From the NCBI RefSeq assembly GCF_041428715.1, contig NZ_CP155572.1: a DNA stretch of 64,000 bases; one strand, written 5' to 3'. This document shows positions 8,342-17,343 of the stretch, piece after piece. Made by a program: the position numbers and the translations under genes. The number at the start of each line of letters is the position of its first letter. Position 1 is the stretch's first letter. The notes below the pieces were generated by a model. It did not search any database. It was given only the letters and a program-made list of their open reading frames with translations, and was not told the DNA's origin. Source of the DNA: Sporomusa malonica. GTDB taxonomy: Bacteria; Bacillota; Negativicutes; Sporomusales; Sporomusaceae.

Positions 8342-9550
8342 TTATGCTTTTACTTTGCCTAACTGCCGTGGCCAGTTGTCGCCCCATTTGTATTTACTCT
8401 TTTTCTCGGTTTTTGGAGCAACCGTTGGTTGAGGTGGGACTTCAACTGCTACCTCGGGAATTACTTCAGCCTTTATCTGATACTTGGCCTTAATCTCACC
8501 CGGATCTTCTTTCGAAATATCGTTCCCATCCAAAGAATCGATATTAGGCAGTACTTTTTCCCGCCCGTTGTCAGGGGTGTAATCTAACTCAATATCATCA
8601 ATGACTTCTTCTTCAGCTACATAGTCACGTTCATCAACTTCTTCAGCCACTACAAAATCAGCAGTTTCTACAGAATCAACAACCTCTTCGTCAACAATCA
8701 TGCCATACTTGGTATTATGCTTATATTTCATATCCACACAGTCTTTTTCCACCTTAATTATGCCTTTTTCAATCATGGCTAACACTAAGAGGAAATGCTC
8801 AGCTTCGCGACGGACATGATCGGCCAGAGCGGCTGGAATTGTACTTAACATCCTGTTCGCGATAACCATGTCGTAGGCTGCCTGTTTAAAGTCCCTGAGC
8901 CGCATCGTAGCTGCCCGGCTGTCTTGCAGGAAACGATTGAAAGCAGGCAAATCCATTGGCTTATGCTCAAAAAAGCTTACATAGTCCCTACTCTGCATCG
9001 ACAAGTCATCAAACTCGACTTCATACCCCTCGACGACACCACGCAGACTGCGCTCAGACGGGTCCAGCCTGCTGCCAATGAACTTAGTATGGTCGGCCAT
9101 AATTCTTAGCCAAAAATCAGCTTCCTGGGCTTTGACCACAGCTAATTTCTTACCAGCGCGAATTTTCTCCAAGATAGCCATAAAATATTCGGCTTCGCGG
9201 ATGATATGGTCAAAAAAGAGCGGCGGCAGGGCACTGCCCAGCTTATTGGTCATCGACATGCCTAACAAGAGACTCTTATACCTGATAAACTCTTTAAGAG
9301 ACGCCATGGTATCAGCAATTAATTCAGCAAATTTTTTCTCATTGTGAAGCTTTTCGGCCCGTACACGTAAAGCCTTAAACTCCCGTTCAAAGGCGCTGGC
9401 TTCTTCAATCAAATCAGTCTGATCAAAAGGTAAACCTGTCTTAATGAAAAGAGCATGTTCTTCCATGATATGCAACCAAAACTTGACTTCTTCGATATCA
9501 AGCGGCGGCACCGGCAGAACATTGCCTGTACCAGACGAATGACGCGGCAT
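8342..9550 (-). CDS. DUF2935 tandem-domain protein with acidic tail
   Basis: A 402-residue protein with two copies of the DUF2935 four-helix domain: residues about 18-130 (EEVKFWLHIMEEHALFIKTGL ... HIIREAEYFMAILEKI) and about 142-265 (ADFWLRIMADHTKFIGSRLD ... HVRREAEHFLLVLAMIEKG). The His and Glu residues in each copy recall hemerythrin or ferritin-like bundles, but metal binding is not shown. Residues 270-402 are low-complexity, first very acidic (EEVDERDYVAEEEVIDD) and then Pro/Lys-rich. GGGGGAG precedes the ATG. DUF2935 proteins are known from spore-forming Firmicutes; the sigma-E-like -10 upstream supports a sporulation role. Confidence 0.8.
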   Translation of the reverse strand: MPRHSSGTGNVLPVPPLDIEEVKFWLHIMEEHALFIKTGLPFDQTDLIEEASAFEREFKALRVRAEKLHNEKKFAELIADTMASLKEFIRYKSLLLGMSMTNKLGSALPPLFFDHIIREAEYFMAILEKIRAGKKLAVVKAQEADFWLRIMADHTKFIGSRLDPSERSLRGVVEGYEVEFDDLSMQSRDYVSFFEHKPMDLPAFNRFLQDSRAATMRLRDFKQAAYDMVIANRMLSTIPAALADHVRREAEHFLLVLAMIEKGIIKVEKDCVDMKYKHNTKYGMIVDEEVVDSVETADFVVAEEVDERDYVAEEEVIDDIELDYTPDNGREKVLPNIDSLDGNDISKEDPGEIKAKYQIKAEVIPEVAVEVPPQPTVAPKTEKKSKYKWGDNWPRQLGKVKA

Positions 9551-9584
9551 AGCAACACACTCCCCCTACAAAAAGGATTTAGTG

Positions 9585-9593
9585 TATTGTATG
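9585..9593 (-). promoter_or_regulatory. Sigma-E/sigma-K-like -10 of the DUF2935 gene
   Basis: CATACAATA on the minus strand matches both the sigma-E -10 (CATACAMT) and the sigma-K -10 (CATANNNTA), 35 nt upstream of the ATG. No convincing -35 is visible. Confidence 0.4.
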
Positions 9594-9667
9594 CTGGGTA
9601 TGGCTTAATTGATCATCAAAAGATAATGTAATAACCGCTCAGCCCAAAACTATGGCTTATAAAGTAC

Positions 9668-10315
9668 TTAGCTGTTTTGGAAGGTAACTTCACAGCGGTG
9701 TATAGGCTGCCCCAGAGCACTAAACCGCGACTCATATTCGGTCATAACATTTCCGGCAAAACCATTGTTATGAAGATCATAGGTAATATTGTCAATTGCC
9801 AGACCAAACTGGCTAAACTGCTCTAAGGAGAATTCAAACAATGGTCTGTTATCTGTTTTGAAGCATAGCTGGCCGCCTGCCTTTAAAACCGTCTGATATT
9901 TTTCTAGGAATCTGGCATGAGTCAGCCGCCGCTTGGCGTGACGGTTCTTTGGCCAGGGGTCGCAAAAATTAATATACAACCGGTCAATCTCTCCCGGCGC
10001 AAAGATCGTCAGCAGCTCGTTAACATTAAACACCAGCAAACGAACATTAGTCAGCTCGTTTTCCCTAGCTCTTACAGCTGCGTCGTAGAGAACATCCTTC
10101 TGGGCCTCAATACCGATAAAGTTTGCTTTATCCTGATATTGTTCGCCCATACCAGCAATAAACTTACCTCTGCCTGTCCCTAGCTCAACATATAGCGGGA
10201 GCTGATTGCCAAACAAGTCAGCCCACTTACCTTTCAGTTCTTCACCAGGGTTTTGTACTATATTCGTAAAGCCGGTTAGCGCTTCAGCAATCCACGGCTT
10301 TTTTCTCAGTCGCAA
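9668..10315 (-). CDS. trmB: tRNA (guanine-N7-)-methyltransferase
   Basis: A 215-residue TrmB protein that makes m7G46 in tRNA using S-adenosylmethionine. The SAM-binding GTGRGKF motif (VELGTGRGKFIAGM), IGIEAQ, the family motif INFCDPWPKNRHAKRRL and FKTDNRPLFEFS are all present. The start is TTG at 10315, with AAGGAGGAG just upstream, giving the expected MRLRKKPW N-terminus. It follows the AAA+ regulator gene by 12 nt on the same strand, so the two are probably co-transcribed. Confidence 0.95.
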   Translation of the reverse strand: MRLRKKPWIAEALTGFTNIVQNPGEELKGKWADLFGNQLPLYVELGTGRGKFIAGMGEQYQDKANFIGIEAQKDVLYDAAVRARENELTNVRLLVFNVNELLTIFAPGEIDRLYINFCDPWPKNRHAKRRLTHARFLEKYQTVLKAGGQLCFKTDNRPLFEFSLEQFSQFGLAIDNITYDLHNNGFAGNVMTEYESRFSALGQPIHRCEVTFQNS

Positions 10316-10327
10316 AAGGTCTCCTCC

Positions 10328-12241
10328 TTAATCCTTATCCAAACCATATTTTTTTAAGTAACGATACAGTGTAACCCGGCTGACATCAAGCATATTAGCC
10401 AACCGGCTGATATTGCCCCCAGCTGCCTTCCAGGCTTCAACAAAGGCATCTTTATCTTCTTTCCAGGCTTTGCTGAGCCCCTGCTCACCAGGCATAATAA
10501 TATCGTTCGGTGTAATAGCCTCACCAGTAGTACGGAAAAAAGCCTGTTCAATAACTCCCTGAAGCTGCTTGATGTTACCAGGCCAGTCATAACCCATGAT
10601 GACTTCGGCTGCCTCAGGCGACAGTAGTTTCGGCGGCAGGTTATGCAGTGATGCCAATTCGCCAATAATATGTGCAGCCAGATCAGGAACATCTTCGCGT
10701 CTTACCCTAAGCGGCGGTACCCGGACAACAGACCTGGAGATAATCTCGTATAAACTGGCCGAAAACACATTCTTTTCTACCATCCGCTTAAGATCAGTAT
10801 CAGAAGCGGCAATGATCCGGGCATCGATTGGCCGGTGTACAGTTTCTCCTGAACGAGACAGCTGGCTGGATTCAAGTGCTTCAGCCAGCTTGTCCTGCAA
10901 TACGGCTGAAAGCTTCTCAATTTCATCTAGGAACAATGTGCCGCCACTCGCCAGTTCTAGCTTACCCGGACGCCCCTCTGCCTCACCGCCGCCACGTCCA
11001 AACAATTCGACTTCAAGAATTTCAGGCGGTAAATCGCCGCATTTAACAGCAATCAATGGGCCTGCTGCCCGCGAACTGGCCTGATGGATACCATGCGCCA
11101 ACCGCTGTTTGCCTGTGCCTGGCTCGCCTTGCAACAAGAAGTGATAGTCATGCCTGGCTGTACGGCTGGCTTTGTCTTGCATAGTGGTAAATACCTGGCT
11201 GCTCCCAACCATGCTTGACAGGCTGTAACGAGCCGTATAGCCTGCCGTATGGGCTACCAGAGTGCGCAAATCTTCGATTGGCAGCGATACAGCCACAATG
11301 CTGTCCACATCACCATCATCACCTGAAAGCGGTACAACAGTGGTAATATCCTCATAGGTTTTACGGGGGGTTATCCAGGTAACTTCTTTATTATAAGACG
11401 GCACACCAAGAAAGCCTTTGAAAATCGGCGTATGGCGATAGTTTAAGAGCACGTCACTTAAGTTTGGCCCCTCACCTTTTGTCTCACTTCCCGGCGGAAC
11501 AATCCCTGACAAGCGGCTATTGCCAAGCTTATTCGCGTAAGCTACTTCGCCGCCGGGGAGAATATGGTACACCGCCAGTGGCACAGCGTCCAGAATGGTA
11601 TGCTTGGCCTTCAAGCTGGCTACCATTGACAAATGCTGCTCCATAGCATATTTAATACTAAGCACCATGGCTACCATAGCGCTATATGGCAATTCTTCCT
11701 GCTGAATAGACACTACTGTTATAACAAATTTCACCTGATTATCCACAATAATCGGCGCCGAACAAGCATCACCATTCTGACAGTCTGCAATCCACATCTC
11801 AGGCCCAAACATCAGAAACGGGACTTTATGCCTGTAGGCAATGCCAATACTTGAAGTGCCAATATCCTCTTCCAGTATCCTGGCTCCCTCAAGTTCACCG
11901 GCTGTCTTTTGATAAAAAGGCATGGCATAATTTTTCAGCACATACAAGTCCTGATCCATAAACAGCATGCTCAGGTTATAGGTAGTAAAGTGTTCTTTGA
12001 TCTCATCATAGAGTCCATCAAGGAAGCTGATCGCCGGATTGTAGCGATCCCGGCGTTTGCTAAGCTCTTCTCGCGACAGCTTGACATCAAGGCGAAACGT
12101 ATCGCGCCCTACCCCCAAATCCTTGCTGCGCTGCCAGGATTCGCCGATCCAAGGATGGACGTTAGGGTCGATCACGCCTTCCTGGATAAATTTATCGTAA
12201 TATTGTTCGAGTTTGGCTTTGTTGCGTCGTTCACGAATCAT
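10328..12241 (-). CDS. AcoR-like AAA+/Fis transcriptional regulator lacking GAFTGA
   Basis: A 637-residue regulator. ATG at 12241 has GGAGGT 5 nt upstream; an earlier GTG lies across that site. Residues about 80-205 resemble the GAF-type sensor of AcoR-like activators, 215-330 a PAS-like region, 345-565 the AAA+ domain (Walker A GEPGTGKQ, Walker B GGTLFLDEIEKL), and 595-637 a Fis-type helix-turn-helix (NISRLANMLDVSRVTLYRYL). The sigma-54 contact loop GAFTGA is absent: the segment reads ELFGRGGGEAEGRPGKLELA. The usual FRxDLYYRL is also altered (FSASLYEIISR). It may therefore act with sigma-70 RNA polymerase, as TyrR does (inference). Followed by trmB. Confidence 0.85.
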   Translation of the reverse strand: MIRERRNKAKLEQYYDKFIQEGVIDPNVHPWIGESWQRSKDLGVGRDTFRLDVKLSREELSKRRDRYNPAISFLDGLYDEIKEHFTTYNLSMLFMDQDLYVLKNYAMPFYQKTAGELEGARILEEDIGTSSIGIAYRHKVPFLMFGPEMWIADCQNGDACSAPIIVDNQVKFVITVVSIQQEELPYSAMVAMVLSIKYAMEQHLSMVASLKAKHTILDAVPLAVYHILPGGEVAYANKLGNSRLSGIVPPGSETKGEGPNLSDVLLNYRHTPIFKGFLGVPSYNKEVTWITPRKTYEDITTVVPLSGDDGDVDSIVAVSLPIEDLRTLVAHTAGYTARYSLSSMVGSSQVFTTMQDKASRTARHDYHFLLQGEPGTGKQRLAHGIHQASSRAAGPLIAVKCGDLPPEILEVELFGRGGGEAEGRPGKLELASGGTLFLDEIEKLSAVLQDKLAEALESSQLSRSGETVHRPIDARIIAASDTDLKRMVEKNVFSASLYEIISRSVVRVPPLRVRREDVPDLAAHIIGELASLHNLPPKLLSPEAAEVIMGYDWPGNIKQLQGVIEQAFFRTTGEAITPNDIIMPGEQGLSKAWKEDKDAFVEAWKAAGGNISRLANMLDVSRVTLYRYLKKYGLDKD

Positions 12242-12324
12242 TATGTACCTCCACACAATTCTATAAGAATAATATCACAAAAATGTCAGTATTTCATTCC
12301 AGTAAGCGTTAATACGCAGAATGA

Positions 12325-12346
12325 AGGCGGGGTTTTATCCCCGCCT
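12325..12346. terminator. GC-rich hairpin after the H-NOX receptor gene
   Basis: AGGCGGGG and CCCCGCCT pair around a 6-nt loop 18 nt after the stop of the H-NOX chemoreceptor and before the AAA+ regulator. The T-run is poor, so read-through is possible. Confidence 0.5.
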
Positions 12347-12363
12347 GGTGCAATGTACACATC

Positions 12364-14160
12364 TTAGGTACGGTAGGTGTTGATATCTTCACTGAAGTGC
12401 TGGATAACAATCTTAAACTCAGTGATTTTTTCCATCATATCGTGCAGCTTCTCGTTGTACACATGCACCGAAGCACTCACTTCCTCACTTGCGGCCGAAT
12501 TTTCTTCAGAAATGGCAGCAAGTGACTCAATCTTGCCATATACCTTGTTAAGACCAGTCATTTCCTGTTCAAGCTTGTTGATCATATCAACAATGTTTTC
12601 AGCGACTACATCAATATACCCAACATTGTCGGCACTGCCTTTCACAACAGCATTCAACTGACGGCTTTCGGAGGACAGAATGTCGAATTCCTCTTCGATC
12701 ATCAGAACAACACTGCCGATGATCTCCATTAATACTTTTAGGTCGCTGGAAATGCTTTCAGAGTGGTGGTGGGACTGCTCTGCCAGCTTCCGGACTTCCT
12801 CGGCTACTACAGCAAAGCCACGGCCCTGCTCACCGGCCCGGGCGGCCTCGATCGCGGCGTTAAGTGCCAAGAGGTTGGTCTGCCCGGCAATGGCGGCTAC
12901 CATCCCGGTAATCTCATTAATTTTCGTAGCCTGGGCCTGCAGGTGTTCAGCTGAACGCTTGACTTCGGAAAACTTATCAAGGCTGTGTTCCAGCTTGGCG
13001 GTGGAAGCCTGGACTTCAGCAAAGCCTTTATTAATTTCTTGTACTGCGGCCTCTAGCTGCTCCTTATTATGGCTTTGCTCAGTCACTACTGTACGCAGTG
13101 TTTCCAGATTGCCATTTAAGATGCCAACAGCACCTTCTGTTTCCATGGCCTGATTGGTAGCTGCCATAGCGACATCATGTACTACCCCTGATATTTCGTC
13201 TGAGGTGTCTTTCATGCGCCCGGCCAAGACATTAAAATCGTCGCCGTATTTATTCATCTCGTCTGTAATGCCTTTAAACCCAATAAACTCGCTCTTAACC
13301 CGGGTTTTATACTGGGACAGCATCTGCATAATCTCTTCAAACTCATCATTTGACTCTAGCTTGGCCTCAGTAAAGTATTTACGTTCCTGAATACCAGCTA
13401 TTTCCTCGCGGATAGCCGCAAACGGCCTAAGGAGTACTGCGGCCCCACCGGCTGCCACTGCTCCGCTTAACAGCGCCGTCCAGAGCGGCACAGACACACC
13501 TACTGCCGCCAGCAGCCCGTCGACCAGAAGTGAAACAGCAGCAACAGCCATACCGATTTTAGCCGGAATACTTTTAACAATGCCAAAAGAAAGCAGTTTG
13601 TTAAGCCGGTACACAGTGGTATGGGTGATAGGCTTAGGGAAGGTAATTGCCATCTTAATATGCTCTGCAGAAGACTCAATGATCTCGGTCTTGATGTCTT
13701 CTTTGAAATAATCAGCAGCACCAGCCAAAAGCCCCTTCATATAGCCAAACATACCGCGTTTAGAACGATAACTCAAGATAGCGCCATATTCAGATACCGG
13801 CTCAATTAAGAGCTCTGGCGGCTTGGCCCCTGGTATCCGTTTTACCATCACAACATGCACGTCATACATGGATCTTAGGAAAGAATACAGACTTTCCTGA
13901 CGGAAGAAAGCAGGGTATATCTGCGCGAAGGTCAACACATTGTCTTTGCCGATATTAAGCCAAATTTCGTCCTGGCTTTTACCTGTACGCTGAGCTAAAA
14001 AAGCCACAAACGCCTTAGGCTTGGTATCTTCTACTTCCTCGGTTGGCAAAAACATTTTATCGCTCTGCCAGCCAACATGCTGCATTGCGTCAATGGTCAA
14101 GGCTTCCCCCCACACCTTGTGGGACGTATTGACCCAAGTGCCGACAACAGTTCCTTTCAT
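12364..14160 (-). CDS. H-NOX (haem O2/NO-binding) chemoreceptor
   Basis: A 598-residue fusion of an H-NOX domain (1-185), a membrane hairpin (about 200-250) and an MCP signalling domain (about 300-598, tip NAAIEAARAGEQGRGF). ATG at 14160 has GGAG 8 nt upstream. With this start the numbering coincides with the Caldanaerobacter Tar4 H-NOX: haem ligand H102, P115, Y131-S133-R135 haem-propionate motif, and the O2-stabilising trio W9, N74 and Y140, plus F78. All are present. Tyr at 140 is the feature that separates O2-binding H-NOX domains from NO-only ones. The protein should report O2 to the Che pathway. It stands alone, downstream of the RND operon. Confidence 0.93.
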   Translation of the reverse strand: MKGTVVGTWVNTSHKVWGEALTIDAMQHVGWQSDKMFLPTEEVEDTKPKAFVAFLAQRTGKSQDEIWLNIGKDNVLTFAQIYPAFFRQESLYSFLRSMYDVHVVMVKRIPGAKPPELLIEPVSEYGAILSYRSKRGMFGYMKGLLAGAADYFKEDIKTEIIESSAEHIKMAITFPKPITHTTVYRLNKLLSFGIVKSIPAKIGMAVAAVSLLVDGLLAAVGVSVPLWTALLSGAVAAGGAAVLLRPFAAIREEIAGIQERKYFTEAKLESNDEFEEIMQMLSQYKTRVKSEFIGFKGITDEMNKYGDDFNVLAGRMKDTSDEISGVVHDVAMAATNQAMETEGAVGILNGNLETLRTVVTEQSHNKEQLEAAVQEINKGFAEVQASTAKLEHSLDKFSEVKRSAEHLQAQATKINEITGMVAAIAGQTNLLALNAAIEAARAGEQGRGFAVVAEEVRKLAEQSHHHSESISSDLKVLMEIIGSVVLMIEEEFDILSSESRQLNAVVKGSADNVGYIDVVAENIVDMINKLEQEMTGLNKVYGKIESLAAISEENSAASEEVSASVHVYNEKLHDMMEKITEFKIVIQHFSEDINTYRT

Positions 14161-14262
14161 GGTATCCACTCCGCATCTTCAAAAATTACTATCTATTAAC
14201 GAGAAGCATTCTTCAATATTAATACTCTGTATTCTCGACTTGGGTCAAAATTCCTCTATTGT

Positions 14263-17200
14263 TTACAAAGTTTGCGCTTTTTTACTCTTGATTTTTAAAC
14301 CAAACTGCTGTTTTTTAAAATCATCAATCAGCGAATACACAACAGGGACAACAACCAGCGTCAATATGGTCGAGGTAACCAGACCGCCAATGATGGCATG
14401 AGCCATCGGGGCGCGGGCTTCGGCCCCTGGTCCAATGCCTACAGCCAGCGGCAGCATACCGAAAATCATAGCGGCGGTAGTCATCATGATTGGCCTCATC
14501 CTGATAACAGCGGCGTCTACCAGCGCGGTATCGCGGTCAGCCCCTTCACCCTGTCGCTGTTTAGCAAAGTCAATCAGGAGAATGGCATTTTTGGTAACAA
14601 GCCCCATAAGCATAACAATCCCAATCATTGACATAATGCTTAGGTCGCTTCTCATAACCAATAATCCTAAGATAGCGCCGATAATAGCCAGCGGCAGTGA
14701 TAGCATGATGGCAAACGGATCCATGTAGCTCTCAAACTGGGCCGCCAGCACAAAGAAGATAAAGGCAACCGCCAAAAAGAGTGCCATTACCATGCTGGTA
14801 AACGTCTCACCCATACGTTCCGATTCGCCAACAGCCCCGGCAGTATAGCCTGGTGGCAGTTCTATTTTCTTGATTTCAGCAAAAAAAGCTTTATTGAATT
14901 CTCCCAGTGAAGTTCCTTCAAGGTTGGCCGTCAAGCGGATTTCCCGTTGGCGGTCATACCGGTTAATTTGGCTGGGACTTGTAGCATAGACAGTCTCTGT
15001 CACCTGGGATAACGGCACCATGACTGTTTTGTCATTCTTATCTTTATATTTACTTGACAGGAAAATGCCTGACAGGTCATCCAGGGTGGCGCGATTGTCC
15101 TCTTTTAGCCTAACTTGAACATCATAGCGGTCATCACCGTCTTTATACTGGCTGACAGTCAAGCCATTAAACATGGTTCTAAGCGTATCGGCAATATTCC
15201 CGGTAGAAACGCCAAGGTCGGCCGCCCGGTCGCGTTTGACATCAATCTGCAGGTCAGGTTTGCCTGGCTTATAGGTTGAAACAACGTCCACAGCACCTTT
15301 GGTGTTTTCCATAATCTTTTGGGCCTCTTCGGCAATACCATCAAGAACATCAAGCGACTCCCCGCGAATAACCAGCGCAACTGGTTTTTCCTCCTTGAGG
15401 CCGGCTTTCTGCAAAATACTTACTTTGACCCCTGGGATGGCGTTTAGTTTAGCGCGAACATCTGTGAGAATGGCACTCATGCCCCGCTTGCGATCGCGTT
15501 TGTCTGTCAGTTTAACAAACATATCAATTGTATCAACATCTGCTGAGCTATACACCAAGACCACTTCCGGCAGCGTCTTCAGCTCAGCGGCCATGCGGTC
15601 AGCCAGTGTTCCGCTGCCAGCTACACTGGTACCGGGCTCAACATCGGCCTTAATCATAAATTCACCATTATCGGTACGCCCGACAAAGCTTGATCCTAAG
15701 AGCGGTGTAATCGCCAAGCTGCCGATAAACAGGGCCACAGCAGCCGCCACTACCTTCCAGCGATGCCCTAAAGCCATTTTGAGAAAACCACCATAGGAGC
15801 CAGTCACACGGTCAAAACGCGTATTCCACCACATGAGTGCCCGCCCCAGCAGGTTTTGCTGCTGACCATGAGCTACCTCAAGGTAATTGGCAGCCAGCAT
15901 AGGCGTTAATGTAAAGGCAATAAACAGTGACACCAGGACAGCAAATGCCACCGTGATGCCAAATTGCTTAAAGAACTGACCGACAATGCCTGTCATCATG
16001 CCTACTGGTACAAATACGGCGACAAGCGTGAGCGTGGTGGCTGTAACCGCCAGGCCAATCTCCGACGTCCCCTCAAGCGCTGCCTGGTATTTGCTTTTTC
16101 CCATTTCCATGTGGCGCACAATATTTTCAATAACAACAATAGCATCATCTATCAAGAGCCCTACGGCCAGTGACAGTGCCAATAACGACATTGTATTAAT
16201 ACTAAAGCCTAACAGCTTCATGGTAAAAAAAGTCGCGATAATTGAAGCAGGTATGGCAATGGCGGAAATAACGGTACTGCGCCAGTTGCCCAGGAACACA
16301 AATACGATGACAACAGCTAAGGCACCACCAAGCACCAGGTTAAATAGTACATCACCGACAGATTCTTTAACCGTAACTGAGGTGTCTCTCACAATGGTTA
16401 GTTCAACCCCAGGCGGCATATCTTTCCTTAGTGCCCCAACCGCCTTGGTAATATCATTGGCTACTTTAACGGTATTGGTTCCCGACTGTTTCATGACATC
16501 AAGGCCAACAGCCGGTTTGCCGTTAACCTTGGTAATCTCGACAGGTTCTTCAGTAACATCCTTCACTGTAGCGACATGGCCGACATACAGCTGGATGCCT
16601 TCCCGACGGGCCAGCGGGGCGTTAAGAAATTCGGCAGGAGTGGGCAGGTTGCCCATTGTCCGCATACTGATTTCCCGTTCGCCTTTAGTTAGCTTGCCGC
16701 CTGGAACCTCTAGATTTTCGGCCTTCAGGCTCTCAACAATTTCAGGAATAGTGAGGCCATAAGCTGCCAGCTTATCTTTCTCCAGATCAATATGTATCTG
16801 GCGCTCTAATTTGCCTGTGACTTCAATAGAGCCTACGCCATTAATGGTTTCCAGCCGACGTTTGATGACATCGTCAACAAGGTTAGTCATTTCCCTAATG
16901 CTCATATTGCCGGTGACTGCGACAGAAACAATGGGTGACTCGGCTGGATCAAAACGCATGATGACCGGCTCATCAGCATCCTGGGGCAGGTCGCCTCTGA
17001 TACGGCCAAGTTTGTCACGCACATCCTGAGCCGCCGTGGCTGCTAATGTCTCCAGCGTAAATTCAATAGTAGTGATCGAGACACCTTCACGGGCTGACGA
17101 CGTGATATGTTTAACCCCAGACACCGAGCTGATGGCTTCTTCCACCTTTTGCGTTATCTTACTATCCACTTGCTCAGGACTGGCACCCTTGTACTCTACC

Positions 17201-17343
17201 TTTACCGTAACAAATGGGAACTCCAAATCCGGCCATTCGTCAATATTTAAAGACAGGTAGCTGACTAGCCCCAGCGTTATTAAGGCCAGAATGGTTACCG
17301 TGGCAAAGACCGGCCGTTTCAAACTGACGCTTGTAAGAATCAT
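14263..17343 (-). CDS. RND efflux pump permease, HAE1 (AcrB-like) family
   Basis: A 1026-residue inner-membrane proton antiporter with the AcrB plan: TM1 at 10-30 (VFATVTILALITLGLVSYL), large periplasmic loop, TM2-6 including LLALSLAVGLLIDDAIVVIENI with the proton-relay Asp pair, second periplasmic loop, and TM8-12 (MVMLMGLVTKNAILLIDF, TTAAMIFGMLPLAVGIGPGAEAR). It exports drugs or lipids across a two-membrane envelope. The ATG overlaps the adaptor stop by 4 bp. No outer-membrane factor gene is adjacent, so a TolC-like partner must be encoded elsewhere. Confidence 0.95.
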   Translation of the reverse strand: MILTSVSLKRPVFATVTILALITLGLVSYLSLNIDEWPDLEFPFVTVKVEYKGASPEQVDSKITQKVEEAISSVSGVKHITSSAREGVSITTIEFTLETLAATAAQDVRDKLGRIRGDLPQDADEPVIMRFDPAESPIVSVAVTGNMSIREMTNLVDDVIKRRLETINGVGSIEVTGKLERQIHIDLEKDKLAAYGLTIPEIVESLKAENLEVPGGKLTKGEREISMRTMGNLPTPAEFLNAPLARREGIQLYVGHVATVKDVTEEPVEITKVNGKPAVGLDVMKQSGTNTVKVANDITKAVGALRKDMPPGVELTIVRDTSVTVKESVGDVLFNLVLGGALAVVIVFVFLGNWRSTVISAIAIPASIIATFFTMKLLGFSINTMSLLALSLAVGLLIDDAIVVIENIVRHMEMGKSKYQAALEGTSEIGLAVTATTLTLVAVFVPVGMMTGIVGQFFKQFGITVAFAVLVSLFIAFTLTPMLAANYLEVAHGQQQNLLGRALMWWNTRFDRVTGSYGGFLKMALGHRWKVVAAAVALFIGSLAITPLLGSSFVGRTDNGEFMIKADVEPGTSVAGSGTLADRMAAELKTLPEVVLVYSSADVDTIDMFVKLTDKRDRKRGMSAILTDVRAKLNAIPGVKVSILQKAGLKEEKPVALVIRGESLDVLDGIAEEAQKIMENTKGAVDVVSTYKPGKPDLQIDVKRDRAADLGVSTGNIADTLRTMFNGLTVSQYKDGDDRYDVQVRLKEDNRATLDDLSGIFLSSKYKDKNDKTVMVPLSQVTETVYATSPSQINRYDRQREIRLTANLEGTSLGEFNKAFFAEIKKIELPPGYTAGAVGESERMGETFTSMVMALFLAVAFIFFVLAAQFESYMDPFAIMLSLPLAIIGAILGLLVMRSDLSIMSMIGIVMLMGLVTKNAILLIDFAKQRQGEGADRDTALVDAAVIRMRPIMMTTAAMIFGMLPLAVGIGPGAEARAPMAHAIIGGLVTSTILTLVVVPVVYSLIDDFKKQQFGLKIKSKKAQTL

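Noticed and set aside
15964..16762. Long antisense frames inside the RND permease gene (up to 258 codons)
   Set aside because: They mirror the codon pattern of the permease, have no ribosome sites and show low-complexity composition; the sense strand is a clear AcrB homologue.
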